Shown: one piece after another, positions 35,446 through 44,626 of the stretch
How the letters are laid out: every line of letters starts with the position of its first letter
How positions within the stretch are numbered: the first letter of the stretch is position 1
DNA from: Pseudomonadota bacterium
GTDB lineage: Bacteria > Desulfobacterota > Desulfobulbia > Desulfobulbales > CALZHT01
Reading direction: 5' to 3'
NCBI GenBank assembly: GCA_018823135.1
Contig: JAHJJF010000146.1
Location: 1 to 50,732, forward strand
Length of the DNA stretch: 50,732 bases
Program-made: the position numbers and the translations under genes
Notes under the pieces: model-generated
The model's database searches: none
What the model saw: the letters and a program-made list of their open reading frames with translations, nothing else
Told to the model about the DNA's origin: nothing

Positions 35446-37341
35446 TCAGGATTTTTTTTCCACAATCTCGATGGCAGCGTTTATAATTGCCGGAGTGTCA
35501 ATCTTACAATTGTGTCTCAGTATTTCCTGGCTGCCGTGTTCTACAAACCGGTCAGGAATCCCAAGGGTTTTTACCCTGATATTCAGAATTTCCCGCCGTG
35601 CAAAAAGTTCCAATACGGCGCTGCCGAATCCGCCTTTGCGGGTGTTTTCTTCGATGGTAATAACCTTTCCGGTTTTAAGAGCCCACTTTGAGATAAGATC
35701 TCCATCAATGGGATTGATAAACCGTGGGTTGATCACTGCAGCATCTATGCCGATCTTTTTTAGTCCTTCAGCCGCTTCCATGGCCGGATAAACCCGGTTT
35801 CCTACGGGAAGAAGCAGGACATCATTTCCTTTGCGGAGCAATTCGCCTTTGCCGATGGGGATTTTTTTGAGTTCAGCGGAGAGTTTCACCCCTTCGCCAC
35901 TCCCTCGGGGATATCTGATTGCAGCAGGTCCCGGACAGAATATTGCGGTGAAGAGCATGTGTTGCAATTCGTTTTCATCCTTGGGGGCCATGAGGACCAG
36001 GTTCGGGATGAATCTCAGAAAGGTCAGATCGAACACCCCGTGGTGGGTGGGGCCGTCGTCACCGACCAGACCGCCGCGGTCTATGACAAAGGTCACCGGG
36101 AGATTCGGCAGGCAGACGTCATGGATGATCTGGTCTAATGACCGCTGCAGGAAGGTTGAATAAATTGCAACCACCGGTAACATGCCTTCCGTTGCCAGCC
36201 CTGCGGCAAAAGTCACGGCATGTTGTTCGGCGATACCCACATCAAAAAAACGGTCGGGAAAACGTTTTGAGAATTGTGAAAGACCGGTCCCTTTAGTCAT
36301 CGCTGCTGATATCGCAGTGATTCTCGGGTCCTTTTCTGCAATGTGCACCAGAGCGTCACCAAAGGTGCGGGTGTAGGAAACAGGCATGGGGGGGGTGGGA
36401 AGCGGAGTACCGGTCTCAATGTCAAAGGGGGCGACTCCGTGATAATCGCCGGGATTCAATTCAGCCGGAGGATATCCTTTGCCTTTTGTTGTAATGACAT
36501 GGACGAGGACAGGACCATGGCTGAAGTTTTTTATGTTTTTAAGGGTTTCAAGAAGTGCCTCGATCTGATGCCCCGGTATGGGGCCGACATATTCGAATTT
36601 CAGGGATTCGAAAAGCATTCCCGGAGTGAAAAATCCTTTGAGGCTTTCTTCACTCTTTTTGAGTACCTGCAGGATATTTTCGCCGACATTTGCGAAGGAT
36701 TTCAGGAAATGTTCCATGTCTCTTTTGAAACGGACCATGGATTTTCCAGTGAGTTTTCTGCTCAAGAAACTTGAAAGTGCGCCGACATTGGGTGAAATTG
36801 ACATTTCATTGTCATTGAGAATAACAATGAGGTTTTTATCGAGATGACCGGCCTGATTCAACGCTTCAAAGGCCATGCCGCCGGTCATCGATCCATCGCC
36901 GATCACCGCAATGGCTCTGCTTGTGTCGCCTTTGAGAGATTTTGCCAGGGATATGCCGAGGCTCGCGGAAATCGACGTGCTGCTGTGGCCTGTATCAAAA
37001 GCGTCATAGGGGCTTTCTTCACGTTTTGGAAAACCACTGATGCCTTTATATTGTCGCAAGGTGTGAAACTGATCCCTTCTGCCGGTAATCAGTTTATGGG
37101 CATATGCCTGATGACCCACATCCCAGATGAGTTTGTCGTCCGGAGTATTGAATACATAGTGAATGGCAAGGGTAAGCTCAACAACACCGAGACAGGGTGC
37201 AAGATGCCCGCCGGTTTCGGCAACGGTTTGCACGATGGTCCTGCGGATTTCAGCAGCAAGGGCTGGAAGGTCCGACTCTCGGAGCATGCGCAGATCTTTT
37301 GGGGACTCGATACTGTCCAGTATAGGTGTTGATAATGACAT
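35446..37341 (-). CDS. dxs: 1-deoxy-D-xylulose-5-phosphate synthase
   Basis: DXS condenses pyruvate and glyceraldehyde-3-phosphate, the first step of the MEP isoprenoid pathway. The 631 residues show the TPP motif GDGSMTGG at 148 with its ND partner [12 protein letters not shown], the [14 protein letters not shown] segment, and [17 protein letters not shown] in the second domain. It is last in the leftward set xseB-ispA-dxs, common in Gram-negative bacteria. Eight consecutive C on the coding strand (36388-36395) lie in the linker PTPPMP between domains. The spacing to ispA is 108 bases. Confidence 0.95.
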   Translation of the reverse strand: MSLSTPILDSIESPKDLRMLRESDLPALAAEIRRTIVQTVAETGGHLAPCLGVVELTLAIHYVFNTPDDKLIWDVGHQAYAHKLITGRRDQFHTLRQYKGISGFPKREESPYDAFDTGHSSTSISASLGISLAKSLKGDTSRAIAVIGDGSMTGGMAFEALNQAGHLDKNLIVILNDNEMSISPNVGALSSFLSRKLTGKSMVRFKRDMEHFLKSFANVGENILQVLKKSEESLKGFFTPGMLFESLKFEYVGPIPGHQIEALLETLKNIKNFSHGPVLVHVITTKGKGYPPAELNPGDYHGVAPFDIETGTPLPTPPMPVSYTRTFGDALVHIAEKDPRITAISAAMTKGTGLSQFSKRFPDRFFDVGIAEQHAVTFAAGLATEGMLPVVAIYSTFLQRSLDQIIHDVCLPNLPVTFVIDRGGLVGDDGPTHHGVFDLTFLRFIPNLVLMAPKDENELQHMLFTAIFCPGPAAIRYPRGSGEGVKLSAELKKIPIGKGELLRKGNDVLLLPVGNRVYPAMEAAEGLKKIGIDAAVINPRFINPIDGDLISKWALKTGKVITIEENTRKGGFGSAVLELFARREILNIRVKTLGIPDRFVEHGSQEILRHNCKIDTPAIINAAIEIVEKKS

Positions 37342-37449
37342 GAATATCTAAAAATAGTTTGAATTGTTCGTTTAAAAATCGATATATTAATTAGTTTGTC
37401 TGATTAATGCCCGCCCACTATAGAGGATTTTGCAAAAAGTCTACATCAT

Positions 37450-38340
37450 TTATTTTTTTCGAGTCAGAATGTAATCCGCAAGTTCACGTAAAAAGACAGC
37501 GTTCCCTCCAAAAATATCCAGTATATCTTTTGCCGCAGAGATGGCTTCATGGGCTTTGCTGCGGCTTGTCTCGACTCCGAAATAGGCCGGATAGGTGGCT
37601 TTTTCAAGTTCTGCATCAGATCCCGCGCTTTTTCCCAGTTGTTCAGTAGTGCCTTCGACATTTAACAGATCATCGACAATTTGAAAGGCCAGGCCGATTT
37701 TTTCGCCATAACAGGTAAGCGCTGCAAATTGATCTTTTGAGGCATTGGCGCAGATTGCCCCCGCCTGGACTGAAGCGGTGATCAATGCCCCGGTCTTGCG
37801 ACTATGGATATACTGAAGTGTATCAAAGGATATCTCCTTGCCTTCAGAATCCATATCAATTGCCTGTCCACCGACCATTCCTAATGAACCGGCGGCTTGA
37901 GCAATTATCCGTATGAGGCGGAGCTGGTTTTCTGGGAAAATCCGGCTAGAGACATGGGGGTCGGATAATAATTCAAAGGCATACGTCAGCAGACCGTCTC
38001 CGGCAAGTATTGCCTCGGCTTCACCGAATACTTTGTGGTTTGTGGGCTTGCCGCGCCTAAGGTCATCGTTATCCATGGCCGGCAGATCGTCATGGATTAA
38101 AGAATAGGTATGGATACATTCAAAAGCGCAGGCAACCGTCATTACAGGTTCGATGGCAGGATCAATTGTTTGGGATGCGGCAATGCATAAAACCGGCCGC
38201 ACTCTTTTACCGCCGGCAAAAAGGCTGTAGCGCATGGCCTTGATATGGTCTGCAAGTCTGCCATCGGGTCGAAGCATTAATTTCTCGAGCGCGTGCTCCA
38301 CATCCGTGCGTTTTTGATCATATGTTTCTTTAAAATTCAT
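37450..38340 (-). CDS. ispA: Short-chain (farnesyl/geranylgeranyl) diphosphate synthase
   Basis: This trans-prenyltransferase builds C15 or C20 prenyl diphosphate from IPP and DMAPP. The 296 residues carry the first aspartate-rich motif DDLPAMD at 84-90, with RRGKPTNHK just after it, and the second motif DDLLNVEG with the GKSAGSD loop. GGKRVRPVL near 43 binds the diphosphate. The residues just before the first motif (AFECIHTYSLIHDD) leave chain length open between FPP and GGPP. It sits between xseB and dxs, as usual. Confidence 0.93.
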   Translation of the reverse strand: MNFKETYDQKRTDVEHALEKLMLRPDGRLADHIKAMRYSLFAGGKRVRPVLCIAASQTIDPAIEPVMTVACAFECIHTYSLIHDDLPAMDNDDLRRGKPTNHKVFGEAEAILAGDGLLTYAFELLSDPHVSSRIFPENQLRLIRIIAQAAGSLGMVGGQAIDMDSEGKEISFDTLQYIHSRKTGALITASVQAGAICANASKDQFAALTCYGEKIGLAFQIVDDLLNVEGTTEQLGKSAGSDAELEKATYPAYFGVETSRSKAHEAISAAKDILDIFGGNAVFLRELADYILTRKK

Positions 38341-38490
38341 AAGACAGTATCCGTGGTCATGATTTGGGATTTTTTACTTAACCTGAGCAGCGTATCATAT
38401 TTTTTGGAAAGGATCATGACCTGGAATTTTAAGGGTTACCGGTTGCGGAGAGGTTTATCCGATTTGTATCACCAGGAAAAGCGAGTTGAT

Positions 38491-38727
38491 TCAGGGATCG
38501 TCGTTTTTTTCGGACTCAAATGGTATCAAAGTGGATTCAGCACCTTTTTTTATATGGATACTTATTTTCCCCTGGGCTTCATTTAATTTTTGATTGCAGA
38601 ATTCAGTAAGTTTTACACCCTCATCAAATATTTTAAGGGATTCGTCGAGAGACAGGTTCCCATGTTCAAGTTTTTCTGTAATGAGCTCAAGTTGTTCCAG
38701 TGCGGTTTCAAAGGTTTTTTTTGCCAT
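38491..38727 (-). CDS. xseB: Exodeoxyribonuclease VII small subunit
   Basis: XseB pairs with XseA to degrade single-stranded DNA. The 78-residue helical protein starts TFETALEQLELITEKLEHGNLSLDES (family hallmark: F...L..LE.I...LE.G...LE) and continues with FDEGVKLTEFC. GGGAGG lies seven bases before ATG 38727, so the longer frame to 38763 is rejected. It opens the isoprenoid cluster; xseA is not in this window. The 150-base gap before ispA holds a GGTCATGAT/ATCATGACC inverted repeat (38355-38363 and 38413-38421). Confidence 0.92.
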   Translation of the reverse strand: MAKKTFETALEQLELITEKLEHGNLSLDESLKIFDEGVKLTEFCNQKLNEAQGKISIHIKKGAESTLIPFESEKNDDP

Positions 38728-39124
38728 GACCCATCCTCCCATCCGGGAAAGAATTACCAGCATTAAGTGTAAATAACAAAAAGATGTGCGAACAAAGATT
38801 GCAGGGTGTTAAGCGCCAGCGTGTTTATTGCCAATTCATAATATTAAATGATCAAATCCTATAGGGCAATCTCTTTAAAAAAAATCCTTGGTGTGGTAAA
38901 TATATTCAAATAGTTGAATTTGTATTACTTTGTTGTTTTGTGAGTTTTTTCAGCAGGTTACATTTTAGTGGTTGGATGATGACAAGATTATTTGTAAAAA
39001 TGGAATATTTTCTTTTCCCCACGCTGGTCACTAATTTGCTGTATGAAAAAGTACTGCTTGTCTTTTGTTCAGTAAGCGTTTTTCTGCAGCCGCTCAAATT
39101 CTTTGATTCCAGGAAGATGTCATA
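38728..39124. other. Divergent noncoding gap between xseB and xerC
   Basis: This 397-base AT-rich gap must hold the promoters of both clusters. TTCAAATAGTTGAA near 38905 is a short dyad that may be an operator. I found no gene; short frames on both strands of about 60 codons lack ribosome sites or family features. Confidence 0.4.
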
Positions 39125-40045
39125 ATGAAAGAACCGATCTCAGAGCTTATCGACCGTTTCGGAACCTGGATTGAAACAGAAAAAGGGTATTCAGCAAATA
39201 CGCTTTCAAGCTATCTGCGAGATATCCGGGAATTTGCCCTTCAGACAAAAGAAAAAGATCATATCGAAAAGATTGATTCCCGGGCCATTCGTGCATATGT
39301 CTATTCCCTGAGCGGCAAGAATAAGAGTTCGTCAGTGGCCCGGAAGCTTTCAGCTCTCAGGACATTTTTCAGGTTCCTGTTGCGTGATGGTACTGTTGAT
39401 GCCGACCCGCTTGCCGGTATTTCCATGCCCAAGCAGGGGAAATACATACCTGTTTTTATGACGGTTGACGAAGTGTTTTCCCTGCTGGATGCCCCGGGAG
39501 AAAGAGATATATTCTGTCTGCGGGACATGGCTATACTTGAATTACTTTACTCCACCGGAATGCGGGTCGCTGAGATTGTCTCCCTTGAACTCGATAATTT
39601 TAATTTTGAAGAAGGGATTGTAAGGGTCATTGGCAAGGGGAAGAAAGAAAGGATTGTCCCCATGGGTAATCCGGCCATGGATGCATTGCATGCCTACCAG
39701 CCGTTGCGTGAGAAACTCATTGCCGAGGGGCTTAAACAAGGGGAACGGTCTGATGCAAAAGCCTTTTTTCTTAATGCCCGTGGCGGCAGACTGACGGTCA
39801 GGAGCATTGAACGACTGGTTAAAATGTATGCGCAAAGGGCCGGAATTGCCGCCCGGGTTACGCCGCATTCCCTGAGGCATTCTTTTGCTACCCATCTTCT
39901 TGAGATGGGCGCTGACCTTCGATCGGTTCAGGAACTTCTCGGACATGCAAGCCTTTCAACAACACAGAAATATACGCATCTCAACATGGATTACCTGAAG
40001 GAAGTCTATGATAAGGCTCATCCGATGTCCCGGAAAAAGGAATAA
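39125..40045 (+). CDS. xerC: Tyrosine recombinase XerC
   Basis: XerC resolves chromosome dimers at dif. The 306 residues include the N-terminal core-binding domain (about 1-95) and the catalytic domain with R147, the lysine in GKGKKER (170-176), H248, R251, H274 and the nucleophile Y283 in TTQKYTHL. The full set is intact, and length and position (xerC-hslV-hslU, as in other bacteria) mark it as the chromosomal enzyme and not a mobile-element integrase. It ends 45 bases before hslV. Confidence 0.92.
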   Translation: MKEPISELIDRFGTWIETEKGYSANTLSSYLRDIREFALQTKEKDHIEKIDSRAIRAYVYSLSGKNKSSSVARKLSALRTFFRFLLRDGTVDADPLAGISMPKQGKYIPVFMTVDEVFSLLDAPGERDIFCLRDMAILELLYSTGMRVAEIVSLELDNFNFEEGIVRVIGKGKKERIVPMGNPAMDALHAYQPLREKLIAEGLKQGERSDAKAFFLNARGGRLTVRSIERLVKMYAQRAGIAARVTPHSLRHSFATHLLEMGADLRSVQELLGHASLSTTQKYTHLNMDYLKEVYDKAHPMSRKKE

Positions 40046-40090
40046 CCGGAATATCAATAGGATGATAATTTGTTTTAATGGGGGAATGCT

Positions 40091-40633
40091 GTGAAAATAC
40101 GATCAACAACAATCATTTCCGTGCGGCTCAAGGACCAGGTTGTGGTTGCCGGTGACGGTCAGGTTACCATGGGTGCCACGGTTATGAAGCATGAAGCAAG
40201 AAAGGTGAGAACCCTTTATGAAGGACGGGTGATTACCGGTTTTGCAGGGGCAACCGCAGACGCCTTTACCCTGTTTGACAGGCTTGAACAAAAACTGGAA
40301 CACTATAACGGTAATCTCCTGCGATCCGCTGTGGAACTGGCAAAAGACTGGCGTACGGATAAAGTATTGCGACGTCTGGAAGCGCTCCTGGTGGCGGTTG
40401 ATAAAAACAGTTCCCTGCTTTTGAGCGGCACAGGGGATGTGATAGAACCTGACGACGGAATACTGGCAATCGGATCCGGTGGACCCTATGCCCAGGCAGC
40501 GGCCAAGGCTCTGGTCAAACATACGGACCTGGATGCGGAAACTATTGCCCGTACCGCAATGGAGATTGCCGGATCAATCTGTATTTACACAAATCAGAAC
40601 ATTGTCCTTGAAAAGCTGTCAATACCTGGATGA
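40091..40633 (+). CDS. hslV: ATP-dependent protease subunit HslV (ClpQ)
   Basis: HslV is the proteasome-like peptidase of the HslUV complex. The 180 residues begin with a short propeptide MKIRS, after which the catalytic threonine (T6 in TTIISVR) would be exposed. [21 protein letters not shown] and [16 protein letters not shown] follow as in the family. The GTG at 40091 follows a GGGGGAA. HslU is needed for activity and lies 244 bases downstream, an unusually wide gap for this pair. Confidence 0.95.
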   Translation: MKIRSTTIISVRLKDQVVVAGDGQVTMGATVMKHEARKVRTLYEGRVITGFAGATADAFTLFDRLEQKLEHYNGNLLRSAVELAKDWRTDKVLRRLEALLVAVDKNSSLLLSGTGDVIEPDDGILAIGSGGPYAQAAAKALVKHTDLDAETIARTAMEIAGSICIYTNQNIVLEKLSIPG

Positions 40634-40877
40634 GTTCGCTGGCATTAAAGGGGCCTGTTACTTTGTCAAGCCATCGACTTGATACCAGTCGGAATCGTTT
40701 TTTGATTCGGACAAAAGCTGTCAATATCGTGATGATTCTCGTAGGCATCTGCCGGGTCAATTATAATACATATATTGGAGTGATCAGTTACGACTGAGTC
40801 ATTCCAGCGAAGCCGCGAATGATGAAAAGAACGGCTGAAAATTAATGATAATCATAAATTATTTAAAGTGAAATAAC
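40634..40877. repeat. Spacer between hslV and hslU with hairpin and partial duplication
   Basis: GTCGGAATC (40688-40696) and GATTCGGAC (40704-40712) pair with one mismatch. AAAAGCTGTCAATA from the end of hslV recurs about 100 bases later, followed in both copies by a similar GATGA...GGCAT tail. GTCAAGCCATCGAC...TTGA resembles the end of the atpF-atpA repeat (GTGAAGCCATCAAC.TTGA). No gene was found. It may be a repeat insertion or a small duplication. Confidence 0.35.
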
Positions 40878-42260
40878 ATGGATGCAATGATACCAAGAGA
40901 TACAGTTAAAGAGTTGGATAAATATATTATAGGTCAGGATAATGCCAAGCGGTTCGTTGCCGTGGCGTTGCGGAACAGATGGCGAAGGCAGCAGGTTGAA
41001 CCGCCATTGCGGGATGAAATCGCCCCGAAAAATATCATCATGATCGGCCCCACCGGTGTTGGTAAAACCGAAATCGCCCGAAGGCTTGCCAATCTCGCTC
41101 AATCGCCGTTTCTGAAAATTGAAGCGTCGAAATTTACCGAAGTAGGGTATGTGGGACGCGACGTGGAATCGATGATTCGTGATCTGACCCAGCTTGCCGT
41201 GAATATCGTCAAGGAAGAGGAAAGGGCAAGATGCGAAGAAAAGGCAAAGGAACTCACCGAGGAGAGAATTCTTGATCTGCTGGTTCCACCAAGCCCCTCC
41301 ATGGGGTTCGGCCAATCAAATTATTCAACGGTTGAGCCAAACCCTCCAGAGGACAAGGAACTTTCATCCGCCGCAGACAGCACCAGGGAAAAATTCCGTG
41401 CCATGCTCAAACAAGGGAAACTGGATGACCGTCTTGTTGAAGTGGAAGTGGATCAGGCACAGAATATGCCGATTGTAGAAATTTTTTCAAATACCGGCAT
41501 GGATGATATGGGCTCCGGCCTCAAGGATGCCTTTGGGAAAATGTTTCCGAGAAAAACCCAGCGACGTAAAGTGAAAGTCTGTGACGCAAGGGAGTTTCTC
41601 TTAAAAGAAGAAATTGAAAAGCTCATTGACATGGAACAGGTAACCAAGATTGCCATTCAGCGGACCGAGCAGACCGGAATCATTTTTCTTGACGAGATAG
41701 ATAAAATTGCTTCCCGTCATGATTCGGCTCGAGGCGCCGATATTTCCCGGGAAGGTGTCCAGCGAGACCTGTTGCCGATTGTTGAGGGTTCAACGGTCAA
41801 TACCAAATATGGGGCAGTAAAAACCGACCATATTCTCTTTATTGCAAGCGGCGCATTTCATTTTGCAAAACCTTCCGATCTGATTCCCGAGTTGCAGGGC
41901 AGGTTTCCTCTCCGGGTTGAACTCAATGCGCTGGGTGAGGAAGAATTTTACAGAATTCTCACCGAACCGCAAAACGCGCTGATCCGACAATATACCGCCT
42001 TGATGGCCACGGAAGGTATCGATCTGGCTTTTGATGATGAAGCCATTCGGGAAATGGCGCGTATTGCCGCAGAAGTAAACAGCAAGACAGAAAACATCGG
42101 TGCGCGTCGACTTCACACGGTCATGGAAAGAGTGCTTGAAGAACTTTCCTTTACCGCGCCGGAACTTGAAGAAAAGAATTATGTTGTTACTGCCGAGTAT
42201 GTCAGAGACCAGCTTGCCAGTATAGCCGGTGACGAGGATCTGAGCCGTTTTATTTTATAA
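40878..42260 (+). CDS. hslU: ATP-dependent protease ATPase subunit HslU (ClpY)
   Basis: HslU unfolds substrates and feeds HslV. The 460 residues contain [13 protein letters not shown] near the start, Walker [10 protein letters not shown] at 57-64, the pore motif GYVGRDVE, the I-domain (about 110-240), Walker [12 protein letters not shown], and a C-terminal end DLSRFIL that docks into HslV. The length is typical. A zinc-ribbon gene starts within about 22 bases of the stop. Confidence 0.95.
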   Translation: MDAMIPRDTVKELDKYIIGQDNAKRFVAVALRNRWRRQQVEPPLRDEIAPKNIIMIGPTGVGKTEIARRLANLAQSPFLKIEASKFTEVGYVGRDVESMIRDLTQLAVNIVKEEERARCEEKAKELTEERILDLLVPPSPSMGFGQSNYSTVEPNPPEDKELSSAADSTREKFRAMLKQGKLDDRLVEVEVDQAQNMPIVEIFSNTGMDDMGSGLKDAFGKMFPRKTQRRKVKVCDAREFLLKEEIEKLIDMEQVTKIAIQRTEQTGIIFLDEIDKIASRHDSARGADISREGVQRDLLPIVEGSTVNTKYGAVKTDHILFIASGAFHFAKPSDLIPELQGRFPLRVELNALGEEEFYRILTEPQNALIRQYTALMATEGIDLAFDDEAIREMARIAAEVNSKTENIGARRLHTVMERVLEELSFTAPELEEKNYVVTAEYVRDQLASIAGDEDLSRFIL

Positions 42261-42282
42261 TATGCATTTTAAGGATAAATAC

Positions 42283-42801
42283 ATGTTTTCTGAAGAATAC
42301 AATTATTGCCCCAAATGCCGGGATGAATATATGCCGCAGGCTTCCCGTTGTGCCGCCTGTGATATTGAGCTAGTAAGTGGCGGGTTGATGCTGGCAAGAG
42401 AAAAGGAAGAAATGCAGGAGATCAATGACCGCGCCGGAGTATTTAAGGAAGGTGATGAGCTGGTGATCGTTCAAAGAGCGCCGCTCAAGGAACTGAAAAA
42501 TATTCAGCAACTCCTGGAAAAACAGAGGATTGCCTCCTTGATCACCGGTGACGAGAATTCCTGCGGAAAAGGCTGCTGTCCTTCGATGCACTTCTTGAGT
42601 GTCAGACAGGAAGATGCATATGCCGCAGCAGGAATCATGGAAGATGAATTCAGGCGTTTAACCTTCCTCGCAGATCATGACACAGCTCATGCGGACAGGG
42701 TTTTTAATCCGGAAAGCGATGATGCTGTCTGTCCTGCCTGCGGTAATGTTTTTTCAACTTCACAGGATGTCTGTCCGGACTGTGGCCTGTGCTTTGGCTG
42801 A
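42283..42801 (+). CDS. Zinc-ribbon protein with DUF2007-like centre
   Basis: The 172-residue protein has an N-terminal four-cysteine ribbon (CPKCRDEYMPQASRCAACD). The middle part (about 60-125) resembles the DUF2007 putative signal-transducing fold (LVIVQRAPLKELKNIQQLLEKQRIASLIT), and a second ribbon lies at the C-terminus (CPACGNVFSTSQDVCPDCG). An extra CGKGCC cluster sits at about 95. AAGGA lies seven bases before ATG 42283. It follows hslU on the same strand with 22 bases between, so it is probably co-transcribed. Its function is unknown; a role in protein quality control is only suggested by position. Confidence 0.7.
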   Translation: MFSEEYNYCPKCRDEYMPQASRCAACDIELVSGGLMLAREKEEMQEINDRAGVFKEGDELVIVQRAPLKELKNIQQLLEKQRIASLITGDENSCGKGCCPSMHFLSVRQEDAYAAAGIMEDEFRRLTFLADHDTAHADRVFNPESDDAVCPACGNVFSTSQDVCPDCGLCFG

Positions 42802-43369
42802 AAATCCTCATTACAGGGTAAAATAAATCCGGCAGTCCCTGGTTTTCTCAATGAAGAACTCTAACCCGGAAATTTCACAAGTCGAAGCACCTCAGAGACA
42901 AAGCGTAAGGCACCTGATGACCGCTTCGCTGTAATACTTTGATTCTGCACCCAGAGCTACCGGGCATAAACAAATTTTACGCCTTACATTGCAGGCTTTA
43001 CGGATGGGTTGTTTTTCCCGAAGGATGACAGTTTTGAAGCCTGGGCTATCTGAAAAATCTATGCGATGACTCGACACAAGCTGTAATCAGGAAATCATAT
43101 GATAAATACCACAAAAACATACATCTGGACTCGTTTTACAAGACTGTTCATCAACTATTCGGCTTAAATTGTTGTGACACCCGGTAAATCATAAAAAAAA
43201 GTGGGATTTGTTGCAGGAAGTACAGTAATATCAATATATAACGGTTCGATTAGCGGAGTGCAGAATTTATTTGCACAGAGAATAAATGTATGATGATTTT
43301 TCATATGATCCAGCCTGACATTTCCAGGCTGAATATGTCAACGATTTCCCGCCAGCTGTGAGATAACAA
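42802..43369. other. Noncoding gap of 568 bases before the diguanylate cyclase
   Basis: I see no gene. GTAAGGC (42905-42911) and GCCTTAC (42981-42987) form a weak inverted repeat, and a stretch near 42870-42990 (TTTCACAAGTCGAAGC...CTTCGCTGTAATAC) looks structured and of repeat or remnant character. A CAGCCTGACATTTCCAGGCTG hairpin lies at about 43313-43333, just before the next gene. A 61-codon leftward frame at 42892 lacks family signs. Confidence 0.35.
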
Positions 43370-44368
43370 ATGGAGCAAACAGAGAAACAAAATATTCTGA
43401 TTGTCGATGACCGACCAGTTAATCTCATGGTGTTAAAAGGGATTCTTGAAGAAGAGAATGTTCATATCATCGAGGCTACTTCCGGGAATGAGGCTCTTGG
43501 CCTGGTTTTTGAACATGATTTTTCCCTCATCCTTCTTGATGTTCAAATGCCTGACATGGATGGATTTGAAACTGCGGAACTGATGAGAGGCATCGAGCGC
43601 TCGCGGAATGTGCCGATAATTTTTGTCACTGCGATCAGCAAGGAACAGAAATACATTTTTAAAGGATATGAAATCGGTGCGGTTGATTATATGTTCAAGC
43701 CACTCGATTCTCATGTGCTGAAAAGTAAAGTCAAGGTGTTTCTTGAACTTGACCGGCACAAGAAAGAAGTCGAAAAGACCACCCAGGCTTTGCTGCAGAC
43801 CGTCAAAGAACTTGAAAAATCAAAAAAGATCATCGAAGAACAGAATAAGGCCTTGCACGAACTTGCGATCAGGGACGGCTTGACCGGCCTCTATAATCAC
43901 CGGCATTTCAGAGAACTTCTTGCCCATGAAATATCATCTGCCCAACGGTATAAACATGGGCTGCATTTATTGCTTCTCGACCTTGATTTTTTCAAAAAGG
44001 TCAATGACACATTCGGGCATTCTTTCGGTGATTTCGTCCTGCGTGAATTTGTTGGAGTTACCTTAAAGGTTATTCGTGAAACTGATATCATGGGCCGCTA
44101 CGGCGGTGAAGAATTTGAACTTGTTCTTCCTAACACGGATCTTCAAGGGGCTGTGAACGTTGCCGAAAAAATCAGAAAAAGCGTTGAGGAACATGTCTTC
44201 AAAGAAGGAAACGCTACCTGGCGGATGACCGTATGTATAGGCATTGCAACGTGTACCCCGGGAGGAGAGATGGACCCCGAAGAGTTGCTTATCCTGGCGG
44301 ACCAGGCCATGTATGAAGCAAAGGCCCAGGGGAGAAACAAAGTCGTTGTACATCATGTTCCTGATTAG
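43370..44368 (+). CDS. Response regulator with GGDEF domain (PleD-like diguanylate cyclase)
   Basis: The 332 residues have a receiver (about 1-125; VDDRPVN, phospho-acceptor Asp in LLDVQMPDMDG, KPL lysine), a coiled-coil linker (about 128-165) and a GGDEF domain (about 166-330) with the active GGEEF at 245-249. An intact RETD inhibition site lies five residues before it, so it should make c-di-GMP and be feedback inhibited. DGLTGLYNHRHF is the usual domain start. Phosphorylation by the large hybrid kinase downstream is possible. No c-di-GMP riboswitch was found. Confidence 0.93.
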   Translation: MEQTEKQNILIVDDRPVNLMVLKGILEEENVHIIEATSGNEALGLVFEHDFSLILLDVQMPDMDGFETAELMRGIERSRNVPIIFVTAISKEQKYIFKGYEIGAVDYMFKPLDSHVLKSKVKVFLELDRHKKEVEKTTQALLQTVKELEKSKKIIEEQNKALHELAIRDGLTGLYNHRHFRELLAHEISSAQRYKHGLHLLLLDLDFFKKVNDTFGHSFGDFVLREFVGVTLKVIRETDIMGRYGGEEFELVLPNTDLQGAVNVAEKIRKSVEEHVFKEGNATWRMTVCIGIATCTPGGEMDPEELLILADQAMYEAKAQGRNKVVVHHVPD

Positions 44369-44551
44369 ACCCTGTTTCAACAGCATTTAGATTTTCGAAG
44401 TCTTTGGGCGCCTGCCCAGGTCGAGATTTGCTCAAGGACTGATTTGTTTACTGCAGGTCATTATCATTTATCATTTAATGATGAACGCCTACGGAGTTGG
44501 ATGCTGAATTATCGTCTCAAGTAATTTTAATAAGTAATAAGCGGGATACGC

Positions 44552-44615
44552 GTCGGCATCTTACTTTATACGATGTCGACAATTTATAATTATTAAACCC
44601 GGTTTTGTCGGGTTT
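44552..44615 (+). promoter_or_regulatory. Two leader hairpins just before the hybrid kinase ribosome site
   Basis: GTCGGCATC (44552-44560) and GATGTCGAC (44572-44580) pair with one mismatch. AAACCCG (44595-44601) and CGGGTTT (44609-44615) pair perfectly. The second hairpin touches the ribosome site AGGAGG (44616-44621), so the fold could control translation of the kinase. No known riboswitch class was recognised. Confidence 0.4.
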
Positions 44616-44626
44616 AGGAGGGCGCT

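Noticed and set aside
38906-39125. Short frames of about 60 codons on both strands before xerC
   Set aside because: They have no ribosome site or domain and lie in the AT-rich promoter gap.
39125-40045. Tyrosine recombinase as sign of an integrated element or integron
   Set aside because: Its length, motifs and position before hslV-hslU fit chromosomal XerC; no attachment-site repeats or cassettes were seen.
44369-44551. Search for a c-di-GMP (GEMM) riboswitch near the GGDEF and kinase genes
   Set aside because: The conserved core strings of the aptamer (such as ACGCAAAGCC) were not found in this gap or elsewhere in the window by eye.
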